The notes under the pieces: model-generated
What the model was told of the DNA's origin: nothing
Seen by the model: the letters and a program-made list of their open reading frames with translations, nothing else
Databases searched by the model: none
Translations under genes and position numbers: made by a program
Shown here: positions 44,196 through 56,300 of the stretch, one piece after another
How positions within the stretch are numbered: the first letter of the stretch is position 1
Layout: each line of letters begins with the position of its first letter
Assembly: GCA_963576785.1 (NCBI GenBank)
Contig: OY756146.1
Location: 558,001-622,000, forward strand
Length of the DNA stretch: 64,000 bases
Direction of reading: 5' to 3'
Source of the DNA: Chlorophyllum brunneum
Taxonomy: Eukaryota; Basidiomycota; Agaricomycetes; Agaricales; Agaricaceae

Positions 44196-45032
44196 TTACT
44201 CGTTCATAGGTACGGCCGCTCCTAGACCTCGGGCCAAGTCCTTCTTGTTTCCTCCGATGAGAGGTGTCTTGTCGACACGTTGCAAGCCAATCCAGAGGGG
44301 TGCATGTGGCGGTCCTTCTTTGAACAGGAAGTGGGTGTGATTATTGTACATGGTGTGGTCATTGGTGTGATTGCTTAAGAGCTTGTGTACTATGCCCCTC
44401 CAGTATTCGTTGTCCTTTTTGCCTTCCGATTTCAATGTGTTATATCCTTGTGGTGGGTGGAAGGTCATGGGTGTGATGGGGGGTACTACCGTGGTGAGGA
44501 TGGTTTGTAGATGGGCCACTTCTTCTTCAATGTCGGGGTGAAGTAGTTGGTCGGCGGCTGTTGCTTCTTGTGTCTTCTGTTCGCATTTATGACAGATGTG
44601 ATGCTGGATGGGGAACAGGTTGTTACTAACAAGTAGTCAGTTAATGATATGGTGGGAGAGATTGTCTGTACTCCTTGATTCATACATGTTGAGTCGTTCA
44701 GCCAGGGCTACGAGGATGCTGTGCATCCGAGCTCGTATATTGGAGATGACGATAAGTTGCAGGTCGTCATTGATTTCGTATAAGTGTCTCTCCAATTGGT
44801 CTCTCCTTCCTTCATCAATGATGAACTGGTTGAGTCTCGGAGTGGCCTCGGATAAGGTGTCCATTATTTTAGATGTGCCTTCTTGGGTTGCTTTCATTGC
44901 TGCACCTAATAGTATCATGGTGTCGACTAGGGTTTCTCCTTCCACAAGTTCTTCGTGGCTAGTTCTTTCTGGGACAAGTTCATCGAATTCTTTGAGGTAG
45001 GGGTATGGGGTAAGTTGGCATTCGGTGGGCAT
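44196..45032 (-). pseudogene. Family A ORF3, copy 3
   Basis: 837 nt, the same length as copy 1 ORF3, about 88 percent identical over the first 130 residues by eye. Most changes are conservative (I/L, V/I, D/E). One stop (TGA at about 44637-44639, Arg CGA in copy 1) interrupts it. The C-terminal block with THFLFKEGPPHAPLWIG is unchanged. Confidence 0.88.
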
Positions 45033-45129
45033 GGTGTGTTATGAAGATAGTTGGTGAAGTCGAGGGTGAAGTGGATACAGCAAGTGATGCGTTGAGTATA
45101 GTGATTGCTTGGAATGCGAGGTCTGTTGT

Positions 45130-48100
45130 TCATAATTGCTGCTTTTTACCTCCCCTTTTTATAGGTTTCGTCCTTGAAATCTTGCTCATAAACTCTTGTA
45201 CCGCTTCTTTGGCATTTTCCAGATTTGTTTCATCTTCCCATGTATCTTCTTCGGACGTATATCCTTTCCAGTGTATTAGGTACTGTTTTCGTTTTCCCTT
45301 TATGTGGTGTCCTCAGACTTCATCTACCTCGTAGTGTTCCTCATCATTGACTATCTTGGGGATCGGTGGTGGTGGAGTACGCTGGCTGTCATACTCGGGT
45401 TTGTGATAGGGGGAGAGGAGTCTGCTGTTGAACACGTCGTGTATCGCCCATGTTTCAGGTAGCTCCAGTTGGTAGCTTGTTTTGCCTATTTTCTCTTTTA
45501 CCCGGAATGGTCCGTATCTCCTATGATCAAGTTTTTTTGTCGGCCTTGTTGTCCTAATATTGTCTGCTTCAAGCCAAACTTGGTCTCCTATCCTGTATTC
45601 ATGTTCTGGTTTTGTGCTATTCCGTTTCTCCATTTGTGTCTGGTTCTGTTGTAACATTTTGATTGTTTCCTGGTGCATGTCTTGTAACTCCTGTATTCGC
45701 TCCGTGATTGCAGGTGCCTTGACTGTGTTTGAGATGTCTCCTTTCCATGGATGTCATCCATATACTATCTGGAATGGTGAATGCCCTGTGGTGCTATGTG
45801 TTTTATCGTTATACTGGAATTCTGCTGTGCTGAGCCATTTCTTCCAGTTGTCCTGCACATGGTTGATTACGTTTCTGAGGTATGCCTCGACTTCCTGGTT
45901 GATGCATTCTGTCTGACCGTCTGTTTGTGGATGGTATGCCATGGATAGATTACGTTGGGTGCCAGTTGCTCTGCAAAGTTCTGCCATGAATTTTGATGCG
46001 AATTGTGGACCTCTGTCACTGATGATCCTGCAGGGTATCCCATATTGTCTCCATATATCGTCACGATAAATATCTCCTAACTCTTTGGATGATAGGATGG
46101 TGTTAACTGCTTGTAGTCTGATCATTTTGCTGAAACGATCAACAATGACAAGTATCACATCATATCCGTCTGATTCTGGTAGCGGTCCTATCAGGTCGGT
46201 TGATATTTCTTCCCATGGTTTGGTGGGTATTGGTAGTGGATGGAGATGTGTGGTAGGTCATGTCCAGAATATCTTGTTTTGCTGACATGTGTTGCATCTC
46301 TTGATGTATTGTTTAATATCATTGCGCATCTGTGGCCACCAATATGTCCTTTTGAGGAGTTCGATCATTCTGTGCTGTCCCGGGTGTCCTATGTCCATTT
46401 TGTCGTGGTGTTGTTGGAGTATTTCTTGGCGTAACTTGGCGTTTGGTGGTGCATATATTCTTCCTTCAAACATAGGTAATCCATCAGTTTCCAATATCTC
46501 CTCTGGTCATTTCTCCTTTTCTCTTAGCCACTGTGTTTCTCTTCTTTGCTCCTTTCGTAATCGGTGTTTCAGGTCTTCTTCTCCCGATATTTCCCAAATT
46601 TGTCTGATCTCGGTGATATCGTTATCAAATAAGTGGTCGGGTAACAGCGTGATATTTGTGTTGTCTTTGGTTGTGTCCGTTTTTGCTAGTCTTGATAGCA
46701 CATCTGCTTTTGTGTTTGTCTTCCCAGGTATGTGTTTTAGTGTGTAGCGATATTCCTGTAATTCCAGTTGCCATCTTGCCTGTCGGCCTGTGAGTTGTTG
46801 TGGTTTCCTGAAATATTCCAAGTTTTTGTGGTCCGTCCATATCTCGAATGGTTTGTTGGCATCCAGTAGGTATTGTCTCCACGTTTTAATCACTTCTCAG
46901 ATTGCTAGTAGTTCTTTGTCGTAGATTTGGTAGTTTCGTTCTGCCAGTGTCATTGTTCTCGAATAAAAGGCAATTGGGTGCCACTGGTCATTCTGGTTTT
47001 GTGATAATACCACTCCTACTCCATATCCTGACGCATCCACTTCTACCCTGTATTGTTCTTTATCTTGAGGCATTGCTAATACTGGTTCGCTCATGATCTT
47101 CTCCTTGATCTTCTCGAATGCCTGTTGTTGTCGATCTGACCATGACCATTGCATATCTTTTTTCTTCAGCTCGTGTAGGGGCAATGCTATATTACTGAAG
47201 TCTTGTATGAATTGTCAGTAGAAGTTTGCGAAACCCAGGACTTTTTTGACGTCTTTCATGGATTTGGGTGTTGGCCATTCTCTTACTGCTTTCACCTTCT
47301 TTTCCTCCATTTTGATGCTGCCTTGTCCCACTACAAAGCCCAGTATGGGTATTTCCGTCGCGTCGAACATACATTTTGACCGTTTGAAGTAAAGTTGGTG
47401 TTTGGCTGCAATGTCTAGGAACTGCATTGTTCTTTTTTTGAGTTCTTCCTGTGTGGTTCCTGGAATGACAAAATCGTCCATGTAGTTGACAAGTGTTCCT
47501 TCATGTAACATTTCCCAAAATACTGTGTTCATCATTCTCTAAAAGGTCGCCGGTGAATTGCTCATCCCGAAGAACATGACCATAGGTTCGAATAATCTGC
47601 TGTTTGTTACAAATGCTGCCTTCCATTCATCCCCTTTTCTGATCCTGACATTGTTATATCCCCAAATGATATCGAGCTTGTTGAACACCTTCGCATCCTT
47701 CAATCGGTCCAGGACTTCGCTTATGAGTGGTAGTGGTGTTTTATCCTTGATGGTGTGTTCATTTAGCTTTTTGTAATCCTGTACCAGGCATTTTGTTCCA
47801 TCCTTTTTTGGTATAAAGAAACATGGGGTGGCGTAGGGGGATTGTGATGGTCTGATTTGTCCTGAGGCGAGGTTCTTGTCGAGGAACTTTTGTAGTTCCT
47901 GTTTCTCCGCCATTGTCATTGGGTAGACCTTGGATTGTAGTACTGGGGGTGCATCTTCCGACAGGTTTATCTCGTGGTCCCATACCGTGTGTTCGGGTAG
48001 TTTATCGAAGTTTTTCTTGTTGAATAGGTGGGTGTAACGTCAGAGGTATGGTGGTAGATCTTTATCGTCCGTTCGGTCCGCCTTTTTCTCTTCAATGTGT

Positions 48101-48552
48101 TCCTTGACCATCCACATTCTTTCGTTGAACTGTATGTCACTATGTGATATTTTGCAATTGTCTGGGCACCTGGTGAATTGTATGACGTGATTGTTCCAAT
48201 CAATTTCCAGGTTATGCTTGACCAGCCAGTCGTGTCCGAGATATAAGTCTGCGCTTTCCAATTGTGTTACTAAAGCGTTGATTTGTTCCATGTGGTTGCC
48301 GTTGTTTAATACCAGTTGTGCCTTGTCCGTTATTTCTCCTTTTTTATTTTCTGTCCTGTCGGCATTGATTACTCTGATTGGGGTCTCCAGGGGTTTAGTT
48401 GGGATCTGTTCTTCATCTATCGTTCGTTGTGCTATGCACGTGTGGGTGCATCCGGAGTCTACAAGGGTTGTAATTAGTCTGCGTCCTTTTCTTGTCTGGA
48501 TTGTTGAGTCAAGGAGAAGTTCGTACATAGAGTTTTGTTTCTGGGGGATCAT
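45130..48552 (-). pseudogene. pol: Family A copy 3 pol
   Basis: 3,423 nt, the same length and frame as copy 1 pol. The start is ATG (48552). Protease LVDSGCTHTC, RT with YMDD, RNase H, DDE integrase (ISDRGPQFASKF), GPF module and chromodomain region are present. Stops include TAG at 47539-47541 (the same Gln codon as in copy 1), and TGA at about 47215, 46897, 46507 and 46258. The integrase Trp that is a stop in copy 1 is intact here. The end overlaps an ATG as ATGA (45130-45133). Confidence 0.9.
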
Positions 48553-48611
48553 GTATCGTCTATTGTGGGATAAAATAGAAACTCTAGATTTATTGGCTCG
48601 CAGGTTTGCAC

Positions 48612-49856
48612 CTACTCGGAGTCTTTGACAAAATCCTCTTTCTCCTCTATTTCTTGTTCATCATCCTCATTGATCTCTCTGATATGTGCTTTCTTGGGTG
48701 CCTGGCAGTTCTTCGAGATGTGGCCCTGTTTGCCACAATTGTAACACATTATCTTGGTATACGTGACTTTCGTCTTCTTCCTGCAGTATTTGGCGATATG
48801 CCCATAGAGGTTGCAGTTGTAGCACCTCGGTTTTCCGTTTTGATCGGTGTCTGCCCTTTGTCTTCCTATCTCCATAGGTTGTCCTTTACCTCCATAAGTA
48901 ACTCCGGTGGTGGTTCTGACATCTCCTCGGGTGATGTCCGTTGCTTCATACCCTTGTCCTACTGCAAGGATTGTAGTTTTCCATTTGGTATATGTTGTTG
49001 GGACGGAGGTTGTTGGGTAGCCTACTATGGTTCGGATGATGTCTGCCCTGGTGTGGCATTTGAGAAGGAATATTGCGTGGGTGTCATCTGTTCCCGCTTG
49101 GGCTTTCAATGCCTCGAATTCGATTAAGAAATCTGCCGTGTTCCTCTTCCCTTGCTTGAACGTCTCGATTTCTCCTTCTGCTATGGCTTTCCTATTTCCC
49201 AAGGAAAATGTGGCTTCTATTTCCTTTGTGAAGTCATCCCAATCTGGTGTTTTCTTGTTCTGGATGGCCTGCAGCTGCGTGTTGGCATAGGGGCCTGCTA
49301 GCCCTCCCTTCATTCTTGCCAAAATTGCCACTATCTTTTGTTCTTCTTTGTCTATCTTGTTGAACATTAACCATAAGGATATTGCTCTCCACCAATCGTC
49401 AAATTGGGTTCTATCTCCATTGAAATATCCTGGCTCTGGAGCTAGGTTCTTTGGGACGTTGACTTCTTCTGGCATCTCTGGTTCTGTCTCTGGTTTGCTG
49501 TGTTCGTTTTCGTGGGTCTCGGCGATTTCTATATCGGCTGTGGCATCGGCGACTTCTGTGTCAATTTCTTCTTCAAATGGAGCTGGTTCTTCATCTGTGC
49601 TGTGCTCGGATTCTTCCTCGTAGGTCTCAGTGATATCTATATCGGATGTGTTCTTGGCGACTTCTATGTCGAATTTGGTTTCAAATAGAGCTGTGTTCTT
49701 GTCTACGCTGTGTTTGGATTTCTGCCATTTAAGGCCTTCAGGGATTTCTGATTCTGTTGATCATTTGGATCCTGTTGCTATGGGTGAACCCTGGATATCT
49801 GTTGGTCTCGGAGCTCTGTGTCTTCTCGGTGTTCTCGATGAGCTACTGCTGCTCAT
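48612..49856 (-). pseudogene. gag: Family A copy 3 gag
   Basis: Reads from MSSSSSSRTPRR (ATG at 49856) to FVKDSE, 1,245 nt, nine codons fewer than copy 1 because the second acidic unit lacks its ALFETEF start. A TGA near 49765 (CGA in copy 1) stops it early. Both zinc knuckles are intact, and from 49475 the frame is open. Confidence 0.88.
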
Positions 49857-49950
49857 ATACTGTCGTCCTGGTCGGAGGCTATTATTCCAAGCCTAGCTAC
49901 AAATAGTGGCACCTCTCTTGCAAGGTGAGTCAAAGTGACACTTTACCAAA

Positions 49951-50220
49951 TGTTACGACCTTAGTCTCTGACTCAGGTTGCAAGCCTTTGGATAAAGGAA
50001 AGGAAGTAGAGAAAGGAAGAAGGGATGATACAATTGGTAAAGTGTAAGGAATACATCAAGTATTACTACACTTTATATACCAGTGGTAATGGCTAATAAT
50101 AAGGGAGAGGAGTAAATGAGTCAGATAGGAGGCATAGCCTCTAGGGGTGAAACAAGCATGAGGGTACACAAGGTAACGGGCACATGATAGGAATGAACGG
50201 TCTATCTATAGTTCGTAACA
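49951..50220 (-). repeat. 5' LTR of family A copy 3
   Basis: 270 bp. On the minus strand it is followed after one base by the primer site TTGGTAAAGTGT (49949-49938), complementary to the predicted mRNA start at 50045-50034. Confidence 0.92.
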
Positions 50221-50225
50221 GTCAC

Positions 50226-50880
50226 CAGATACTCACCATTCAAAATATTTTATAGACAACACACCTAGAAAGAAGATATAATCAATGTTACAAAGGCACC
50301 TGCAATCACAGAACAAATACAGGAGTTACAAGACATGCAACAAGAGATGATCAAGATACTACAACACAACCAGATACAAATGAAGAAATGTAATAATACC
50401 AAACCAGAACATGAGTATAATCCAGGCAAACAAGTATGGCTCAAAGCAAGCAATATCAGGACAACAAGACCAACCAAAAAGTTAGATCACAAATGTTATG
50501 GACTGTTCCAAATAAAAGCAAAAATAGGTGAAACAAGTTACCAACTAGAATTACCTAAAACATGGGCAATATATGACATGTTTAACAGCAGACTCCTCTC
50601 CCTCTATCAAAAACCCAAGTTCGACAGCTAGTGCACTCCACCACTACTGATGCCCAAGATTATCAACAATGAAGAACAGTACACAGTAGAAGAAATCCGA
50701 GGATACCACACAAGAGGATAGCAAAATCAATTCCTAGTACACTAGAAGGAATATACCTCCAAGGAAGACACATGGGAGGATGAGTCAGAACTGGAAAATG
50801 CTAAAAAGGCAGTTCAGGAATTTTTAGACAAGATTTCAAGAACAAAACCTATAAAAAGGGGGGGGTAAAAAGTGACAATT
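50226..50880 (+). pseudogene. pol: Family A copy 2 pol, end (GPF module, chromodomain)
   Basis: Resumes exactly where 43813 left off. LDHKCYGLFQIKAKIGETSY corresponds to the GPF module. A decayed chromodomain follows (KEDTWEDESEL), then an 8-G run replacing the GGGGAGG of copy 1, with the frame ending nearby. Confidence 0.8.
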
Positions 50881-50981
50881 ATGAATAATAAGTCTTGCAT
50901 TACAAGAGATCACTACACCTGATGTATCTCATGCTGCATCCACTATACCCTAGACTTTGCCAATTATCTCTACAACATACC

Positions 50982-51848
50982 ATGCATGCCAAACAAAAAC
51001 CCACCCTCTTTTCAGCCAATAATACAGAGTTCGAGCAAAAACTCAACAACTTCCTTAATACCCAGTCTACCAAAGACCAGATCAAATACTATACCACCAC
51101 AACCAAAGAACTCATGTACATTGCCCATGCCATCCACAACCTCCAAATCCAAGCCAAAGCCCTAAGCCATATTCTACTTGTCACTACCACTAGAGCCCTC
51201 CTAGCTGCCATATCAACCAGAAAACATGAACTCATGAAAGAACTATTGGATAAGGCAGCTACCAATCTCAACGTATTGGTACACTCCAATACAAAACAAT
51301 GCATTCAAAGTATCCTAGTCATGACAGGCAAAAGACTTAATCACCTCACTAATTCCAGTGACAACCCTACCTACAAACTTGCACGAAGACTGATGGATCT
51401 TGACTTGTACACCTCTACTACATTACCCAACAAACTGCTCTACAACAAAGATGACAAACAGGAATGGTTAGACAAAAGAATAGAAGGAATCAAAAAATCA
51501 GTAGCCAAACAGTTAATAGAACCCAATATGAGAGATGAAGTAGATCACCTCCTGATACACATCCCGGAGTTTGACCTGCCCACCAAACCTATTATATTCA
51601 ATCCATCCCAATCATACCTCACACTCAAAGAAGGAGAACAACTTGATGACAACTACTGGTAGGAGATAGTTCAGAACCTAGTCTCAGTAGAAATGAACAA
51701 TACTACCACCTTCAAAGGTTATACCATTGCCCTCTTCAGAGGAGGACAAGACCATGTCCCCTTCTGGATTGGATGTTGATGCAAGTCAGGAACTCCAATA
51801 ATCGGCCCTACTAAATGCCAACTTATCAATGTCTTACATAAAGAATAA
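50982..51848 (+). pseudogene. Family A ORF3, copy 2 (diverged homologue)
   Basis: Starts MHAKQKPTLFSANN. Only modestly similar to copy 1 ORF3 overall, but co-linear blocks match: a helix with SILVMTGKRLN versus SILVALAERLN, then DEVDHLLIHI versus EEVAHLQTIL, PIIFNPSQSYLTLKEGE versus PMTFHPPTGYNTLKSEG, DDNYW versus NDYWKEI, and PFWIG versus PLWIG. There are two stops near the end. Until 51660 the frame is open for over 220 codons, notable in an element whose pol is full of stops. Confidence 0.8.
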
Positions 51849-51903
51849 GATGACAAGTAGACCCCAACACTTCATGGGGTCATAAACATAAAAAGGGAGG
51901 TAT

Positions 51904-52208
51904 TGTTATGGACTATAGATAGACAGTACATTCCTATCATACCCCTGTCATACTCATTATTCCTATGTATCTGTTTTATTCCCTATTTCATCCCTTATGG
52001 CTGTACTCTTACTGACTCATTCTACTCATCCTCTATGACTCCTTTACTCTGCTTCCTTATTCTTAGCTCTCACCACTAGTATATAAAGTGTAGTAATACT
52101 TGATATATTCCTTATACTTTACCAATCATATCATCCCTTACTCTTTTCTCTACTTTTTTGTCTTTATCCAAAGATTTGCAACCTAAGTCCTAGACTAAGG
52201 TTGTAACA
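51904..52208 (+). repeat. 3' LTR of family A copy 2
   Basis: 305 bp, preceded by AAAAAGGGAGG and TAT. Matches 39373-39677 with about two dozen differences. Confidence 0.9.
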
Positions 52209-53430
52209 AGGTGGTGATAGTAATACCACCATAAGTGAAGCATGCCCCATCTGCCCAGAGGGCAGACTTGGCACAAAGGAGGGTGTTATTAGCACTTTTG
52301 ATAAATGCTGGGAAGTCAATATTAGTAGTCCTGGCATCAAGTGCTAAGAGAATTTGGTGATAGTTGGGACTAGTAGTAGTAGAGCATATCTTGGGGGTGC
52401 ATTTAGGAGGTAATGTGGCAGCTTGGTGTACTGCCATGATGTGGTCTGAGGGAAGATGAGGAAATGCCTTGGTTACATAGACTAAGGTAGCAGGATTAGT
52501 AGTGGCAGCAGCAGTATAGGACTTCTTGGTCAGTACTGGTGTGGGAGAAATAGGGGCAGTGGGTACTGATGTGTGTGCTGGCCTTGAGCAACAGGGGTCT
52601 CATGAGGGCCTAGAAGGGGGGACCACAAGAGGAGGGAACATGTGATGTCCTTTTATTATGTATAGGGACAGGAGGGACTGGTAGGATCACAGAGGGCTGT
52701 GAAATACCAGGAATAATCACATCACCACTTACTTCAGCAGATCCATGAGACAGAGAGAGGGGCTGTGGGGGGATAGGGGCAACTGGAAGGGAAGTCTGGA
52801 TTGCTATGTTTTGGTACAGGGTAGTAATAGAGGTGTCCTTTCCAAGATGAGAAGAGTAGAATGACCTTTTGAGAATTCCAAAGCAAATGTAGTAGGAAAG
52901 AAAGCCACTGCAGGTATTTAGAGTAGAGGAAATGTCTGTTGATGTGATATTATCTGCATTGTAGATCTGAGCAAGTGAGACAAAAGCCTGACTAACATGT
53001 AAGGTTATATTGGACTAGGAAGAGGTCCAGTTGAATAGCCTATGCTAACTGCCGAACCAGATAGTATATGAGGTAGAAGTGGTGGGGGTCAAGGGAGGAA
53101 TGAGAGGCTTAGTCAATGATGTGGTAGAGGGAAAGGGTAGTGTTTCAGAGATACTGGACTCCATTCCACCTTCAATATCTGCCTCTAATCCTGATAGTCT
53201 GGCAGTAGATACTATGGAGGAGGCTACTCCGGCTTTCTTCTGCTTGTACTTCAATTGCAATCTGGACTTGTTACTGGGGCCAGTAGCAGTCCCATAGAAG
53301 GACTCAGAGGTAATCTTCTTATCTTAGGGTGAGTTGGGGGTACTGATGTTTCTAGACATAGTATAGCTAATCTCTTGTTCACATCAAGCACCTATCCAAA
53401 AGAGGAAGATAGTGGTAAGAGATCAAGAAA
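52209..53430 (-). pseudogene. LINE ORF1-like remains
   Basis: Minus-strand frames such as TKKSYTAAATTNPATLV, AFPHLPSDHIMAVHQAA and ARTTNIDFPAFIKSANNTLL resemble the ORF1 of Tad-like LINEs in basidiomycetes (a Ser/Thr/Pro-rich N-terminus, then a short helical domain). No zinc knuckle and no enzyme motif seen. The assignment rests on general resemblance only. Confidence 0.45.
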
Positions 53431-53434
53431 GTGA

Positions 53435-53530
53435 GGAACTCTAGGTTTATTGGCTTGCAGGTTTGTACCTACTCAGAGCCTTCAGCAAAATCCTCCTTTG
53501 CCTCTTCTTCTTGCTCATTTTCCTTGGTAA
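53435..53530 (-). pseudogene. Family A gag tail fragment (copy 4)
   Basis: Reads KENEQEEEAKEDFAEGSE then the gag stop and the gag-pol spacer on the minus strand. Its continuation upstream, the second zinc knuckle, is at 54594-54675 beyond an insertion. Confidence 0.7.
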
Positions 53531-54593
53531 TGTAGAATGAGGGTATGGGCTGGTAAGCGAATGCTGTTATGAACTATAGATAGACAGTACATTCCTATCA
53601 TGCACCCGTTACATTTATCATTCCTAGGTATCCATTTCACCTATGTGTTTCATCCCTTATGACTGTACCTCTTCTGACTCATCTATTTCATCTCTATGAC
53701 TCCTTTACCCTGTTCCTCTATTCTTAGTTCTTACCACTAGTATATAAAGTGTAGTAATACTTGATGTATTCCTTACACTTTACCAATTGTATCATCCCTT
53801 ACTCTTTCTCTACTTCCTTGTCTTTATCCAAAGACTTGCTACCTGAGTTGTAGACTAAGGTCGTAACAAATGCTTTAACGAGCGCAGCCAAATCCAACAA
53901 CCACTTTGCTTCCAACCTAAAGGAGTCAATTAGCAGTACAGAGCATCGAAGATTTGAGAGGAATTGACCAGGAAATGGTTGAGAAAAATAGTGATCAAGT
54001 TTGGGTAATTAATGGAGTTAAGATAGATAAGAGACGAAGTGGCTTTGGGAATCTGAGGGGATTTAGATACTCATTCATATTTCACTGCCTTCCCCTATCA
54101 AAGACATACTACTTATATATATACATGAATATGGCCCAGTTTTAGAAGTATGAAAGAAATATGCCAAGGTACATTTTAGTGAAGTAATTAGACCGAAAAA
54201 AGGGAAGAAAAATGAAGGTAATCATCTATGAACAAGGTGTAGAACAATAGGGGACCAGGTACCAATGGATTAATAATGTTTTTATACTATAAAGGTAGGA
54301 TGGAGAAGAGAGAAGGAAGGAAGAGGTTAGGTAGAATACATTATTTATTTGGGACTTTCTCCAGATGATCATCTATGGTGTAGACCTACAATTGGACTTA
54401 AAGGAGATAGCTTACAGTTATGAAATAGAAATGGAGGAGGCATAAAAATAGGGAAGAGGAACAGAAGACTTGACTTTGGAATGTTTATGATGGTGCTCCG
54501 ACCCAGTAATGGGCACTCCGAGATTTTTGATCCGAAAAGACTCTTTTGGAGACAATGTGAGAGTTCAGCAGTAGCCAAACGTCACTCTCCACA
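53531..54593. repeat. Candidate solo LTR of an unknown family, about 754 bp without the nested LTR
   Basis: Splits a family A gag fragment exactly between the codons for DIT and KENE. The ends are TGTAGAATG ... CTCCACA, a TG/CA pair with matching TGT/ACA tips, flanked by GTAA on both sides. A family A solo LTR is nested in it. I found no partner copy in the window. Confidence 0.5.
53565..53868 (+). repeat. Family A solo LTR
   Basis: 304 bp, TGTTATGAAC ... GTCGTAACA, complete with TATATAAAG and ACACTTTACCAA, flanked by a perfect duplication AATGC (53560-53564 and 53869-53873). Produced by recombination between the LTRs of a lost element. Confidence 0.9.
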
Positions 54594-54675
54594 GTAATAT
54601 CCCTGATGTGTACTTTCTTTGGTGCTTTACAATTCTTCAAAATATGGCTCTGCTTACCACAATTATAGTACACAT
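54594..54675 (-). pseudogene. Family A gag fragment, second zinc knuckle (copy 4)
   Basis: CGKQSHILKNCKAPKKVHIR on the minus strand, the nucleocapsid knuckle with Ser for Gly. It continues into 53530 across the inserted element and is truncated at about 54675. Confidence 0.7.
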
Positions 54676-55320
54676 ATATATGTATACAAAAAGTACAAGT
54701 ACAAATAGTTTAGAGAAGGGAAAGGTAAAATAATACCATAAGACTCAATGTTATCTAAATTATAATCTAGAATAATCTTTGGTATTTACATTGTTTGTTT
54801 TAGTCCAGAAAAGAGAAAGGAAGAAGGATACAGATAGAAACTGATAAGAGAGAAACTACCAATTCACAGTCTCAAAGGGAAAACAATGAACTGTACTAGC
54901 ATATGGAGGGGCACTGCCCAGACACCATGGGAATGATAAATGATGAATGAAAACTATTTAAGTAAGAAGACAGAGATAAGAAAAATAGATTTGAAGTCCA
55001 TAACTGAAAGGACAAGGAAAAAATGAAAAGAAAGGACTCATACAGGAGCAGACCTGAATCTCTGGTAAACTGGACAGAGTAGTGGTTGTAATTGTGCCTA
55101 TTGTTGGTGATCAAGTACTTTAGGTTCTAGAGGGAAGGTGAAGGCCAAGGGGTTACATGGTAAGAAGTTAGCTAACTCCTTGATGGTGTTGACAGAGTGG
55201 TGGTGATCAAAGTATTGATAATGATGGAGGATGTGGGAGTGGGTCTAAATGAGTTGACTCCTGTAATGATGGCAAGAGAGATTTTGATTAGAGAAGAATC
55301 TTAGTTGATCTTCTCTAATA
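54676..55320. other. Unassigned AT-rich stretch
   Basis: About 650 bp with no coding motif, no LTR match and no clear repeat elsewhere in the window. Possibly debris of an unrecognised element. Confidence 0.4.
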
Positions 55321-56300
55321 GGGTATGGCACAAGATGGCTTAACATGTTCTAGTGAAGAGCTGTGGTGAGTATCCACATTCTTGTATTCATAGACTGGAG
55401 TTAAGATGGGAAGATAAGGCAAAGGCCCCATTTTGAGATAAAAAAAGGAGCTACTGCTGTATTTCACAAAGAAGAACATGCCCTACCACATATATAAGAC
55501 TTACTTGGCTGATTTTTGTTGGAGATAATCAATGGAGTGGGGTACTTGCTGGTCTTGACATTGGTTGGACTAGGCAACTGTCTGGAGCCAGTCATGTGTC
55601 TTATGTTGGATGCCAAATTTGCATTTGGAGGAGGTGTGATAGAAGGTCAGTTGGTAACAATCCAATTTGAGAAACCAAGCACAGAGTGCTTTAGAGGTGA
55701 GGATGGACTGTCATTGGCAAGAGTGAGTTGAACAGTCCAGTAGGAGTCAGGAGGCTTGAATGGAGTTGGTGAAGACATGAATATGTTCTACTAAGGTATA
55801 GTCAAGGGAGTCAAGTACCTTAATGATACCAAGGTACTGTGCTACAAGTTCAGTATTGGTGGATATAGTGCTCCCTAGCCTTTTTATGACTGAACTTCCT
55901 TTGTCCAGATATTTGATCATTGCCACTACTGCATGTTGGCTTATAAGAGAGTTTGGGTTGGAATGAACCAAGCCATCAGTGCCCATGATAATCCACCTAT
56001 CATTGTTTGTTACTTCTATAGCTACATTGATCCAAGTTTACTTCAAGAGTTCAGGGTTATCCCAGTTGAATCCTGTAAAAGTAATTTGATTAGAGAAATT
56101 GTCCCATAACCTATGTTCAGACTAAGTAGTCTTGCTAATAGAGTTAAAATACTCTACACTAACAGTCTCAGGAGCACAGGTGATGTCCATAACAGCTCCA
56201 AGAGTCTTCTTCTTCTGAGTCTCTATAAAGTTCTTGATGTGAAGTTGATAAGGGGAGAAGTGGTATTCCTTTATCAACTTCAAGAGGGTATGATTGTGCC
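55321..56300 (-). mobile_element. Tad-like LINE fragment, RNase H and 3' region
   Basis: Counterpart of 22187-23175, sharing CATGTTCTAGTGAAGAG-like, TATCCACATTCTTG and GTCCATAACAGCTCCAAGAG. The RNase H part reads KGSSVIKRLGSTISTNTELV then EHIHVFTNSIQAS on the minus strand. At about 56300 it jumps straight to 5' LINE sequence, so the RT region is deleted. Confidence 0.7.

Larger units (their letters stand above)
43819..50220 (-). mobile_element. Family A copy 3, nested in copy 2 integrase
   Basis: Full-length element, 6,402 bp, minus strand. It has 270-bp LTRs (43819-44088, 49951-50220) with about six transitions between them and a perfect duplication GTCAC (43814-43818 and 50221-50225). Pol and ORF3 have exactly the lengths of copy 1, so no indels have accumulated. 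Inactivation is by single-base nonsense changes, most readable as CGA to TGA. Confidence 0.93.
39373..52208 (+). mobile_element. Family A copy 2: old, heavily mutated, interrupted by copy 3
   Basis: Two 305-bp LTRs (39373-39677 and 51904-52208) differ at roughly two dozen sites, mostly transitions. Gag, pol and ORF3 are all recognisable but full of stops, and CpG is nearly absent from the coding part. Copy 3 is inserted in the integrase region with GTCAC duplicated. No target duplication is seen around copy 2 (AAGCT at the left, AGGTG at the right), so one side has probably been rearranged. Confidence 0.9.

Noticed and set aside
39368..52213. A target duplication around family A copy 2
   Set aside because: AAGCT on the left and AGGTG on the right do not match, and the interrupted family C gag does not resume on the right.
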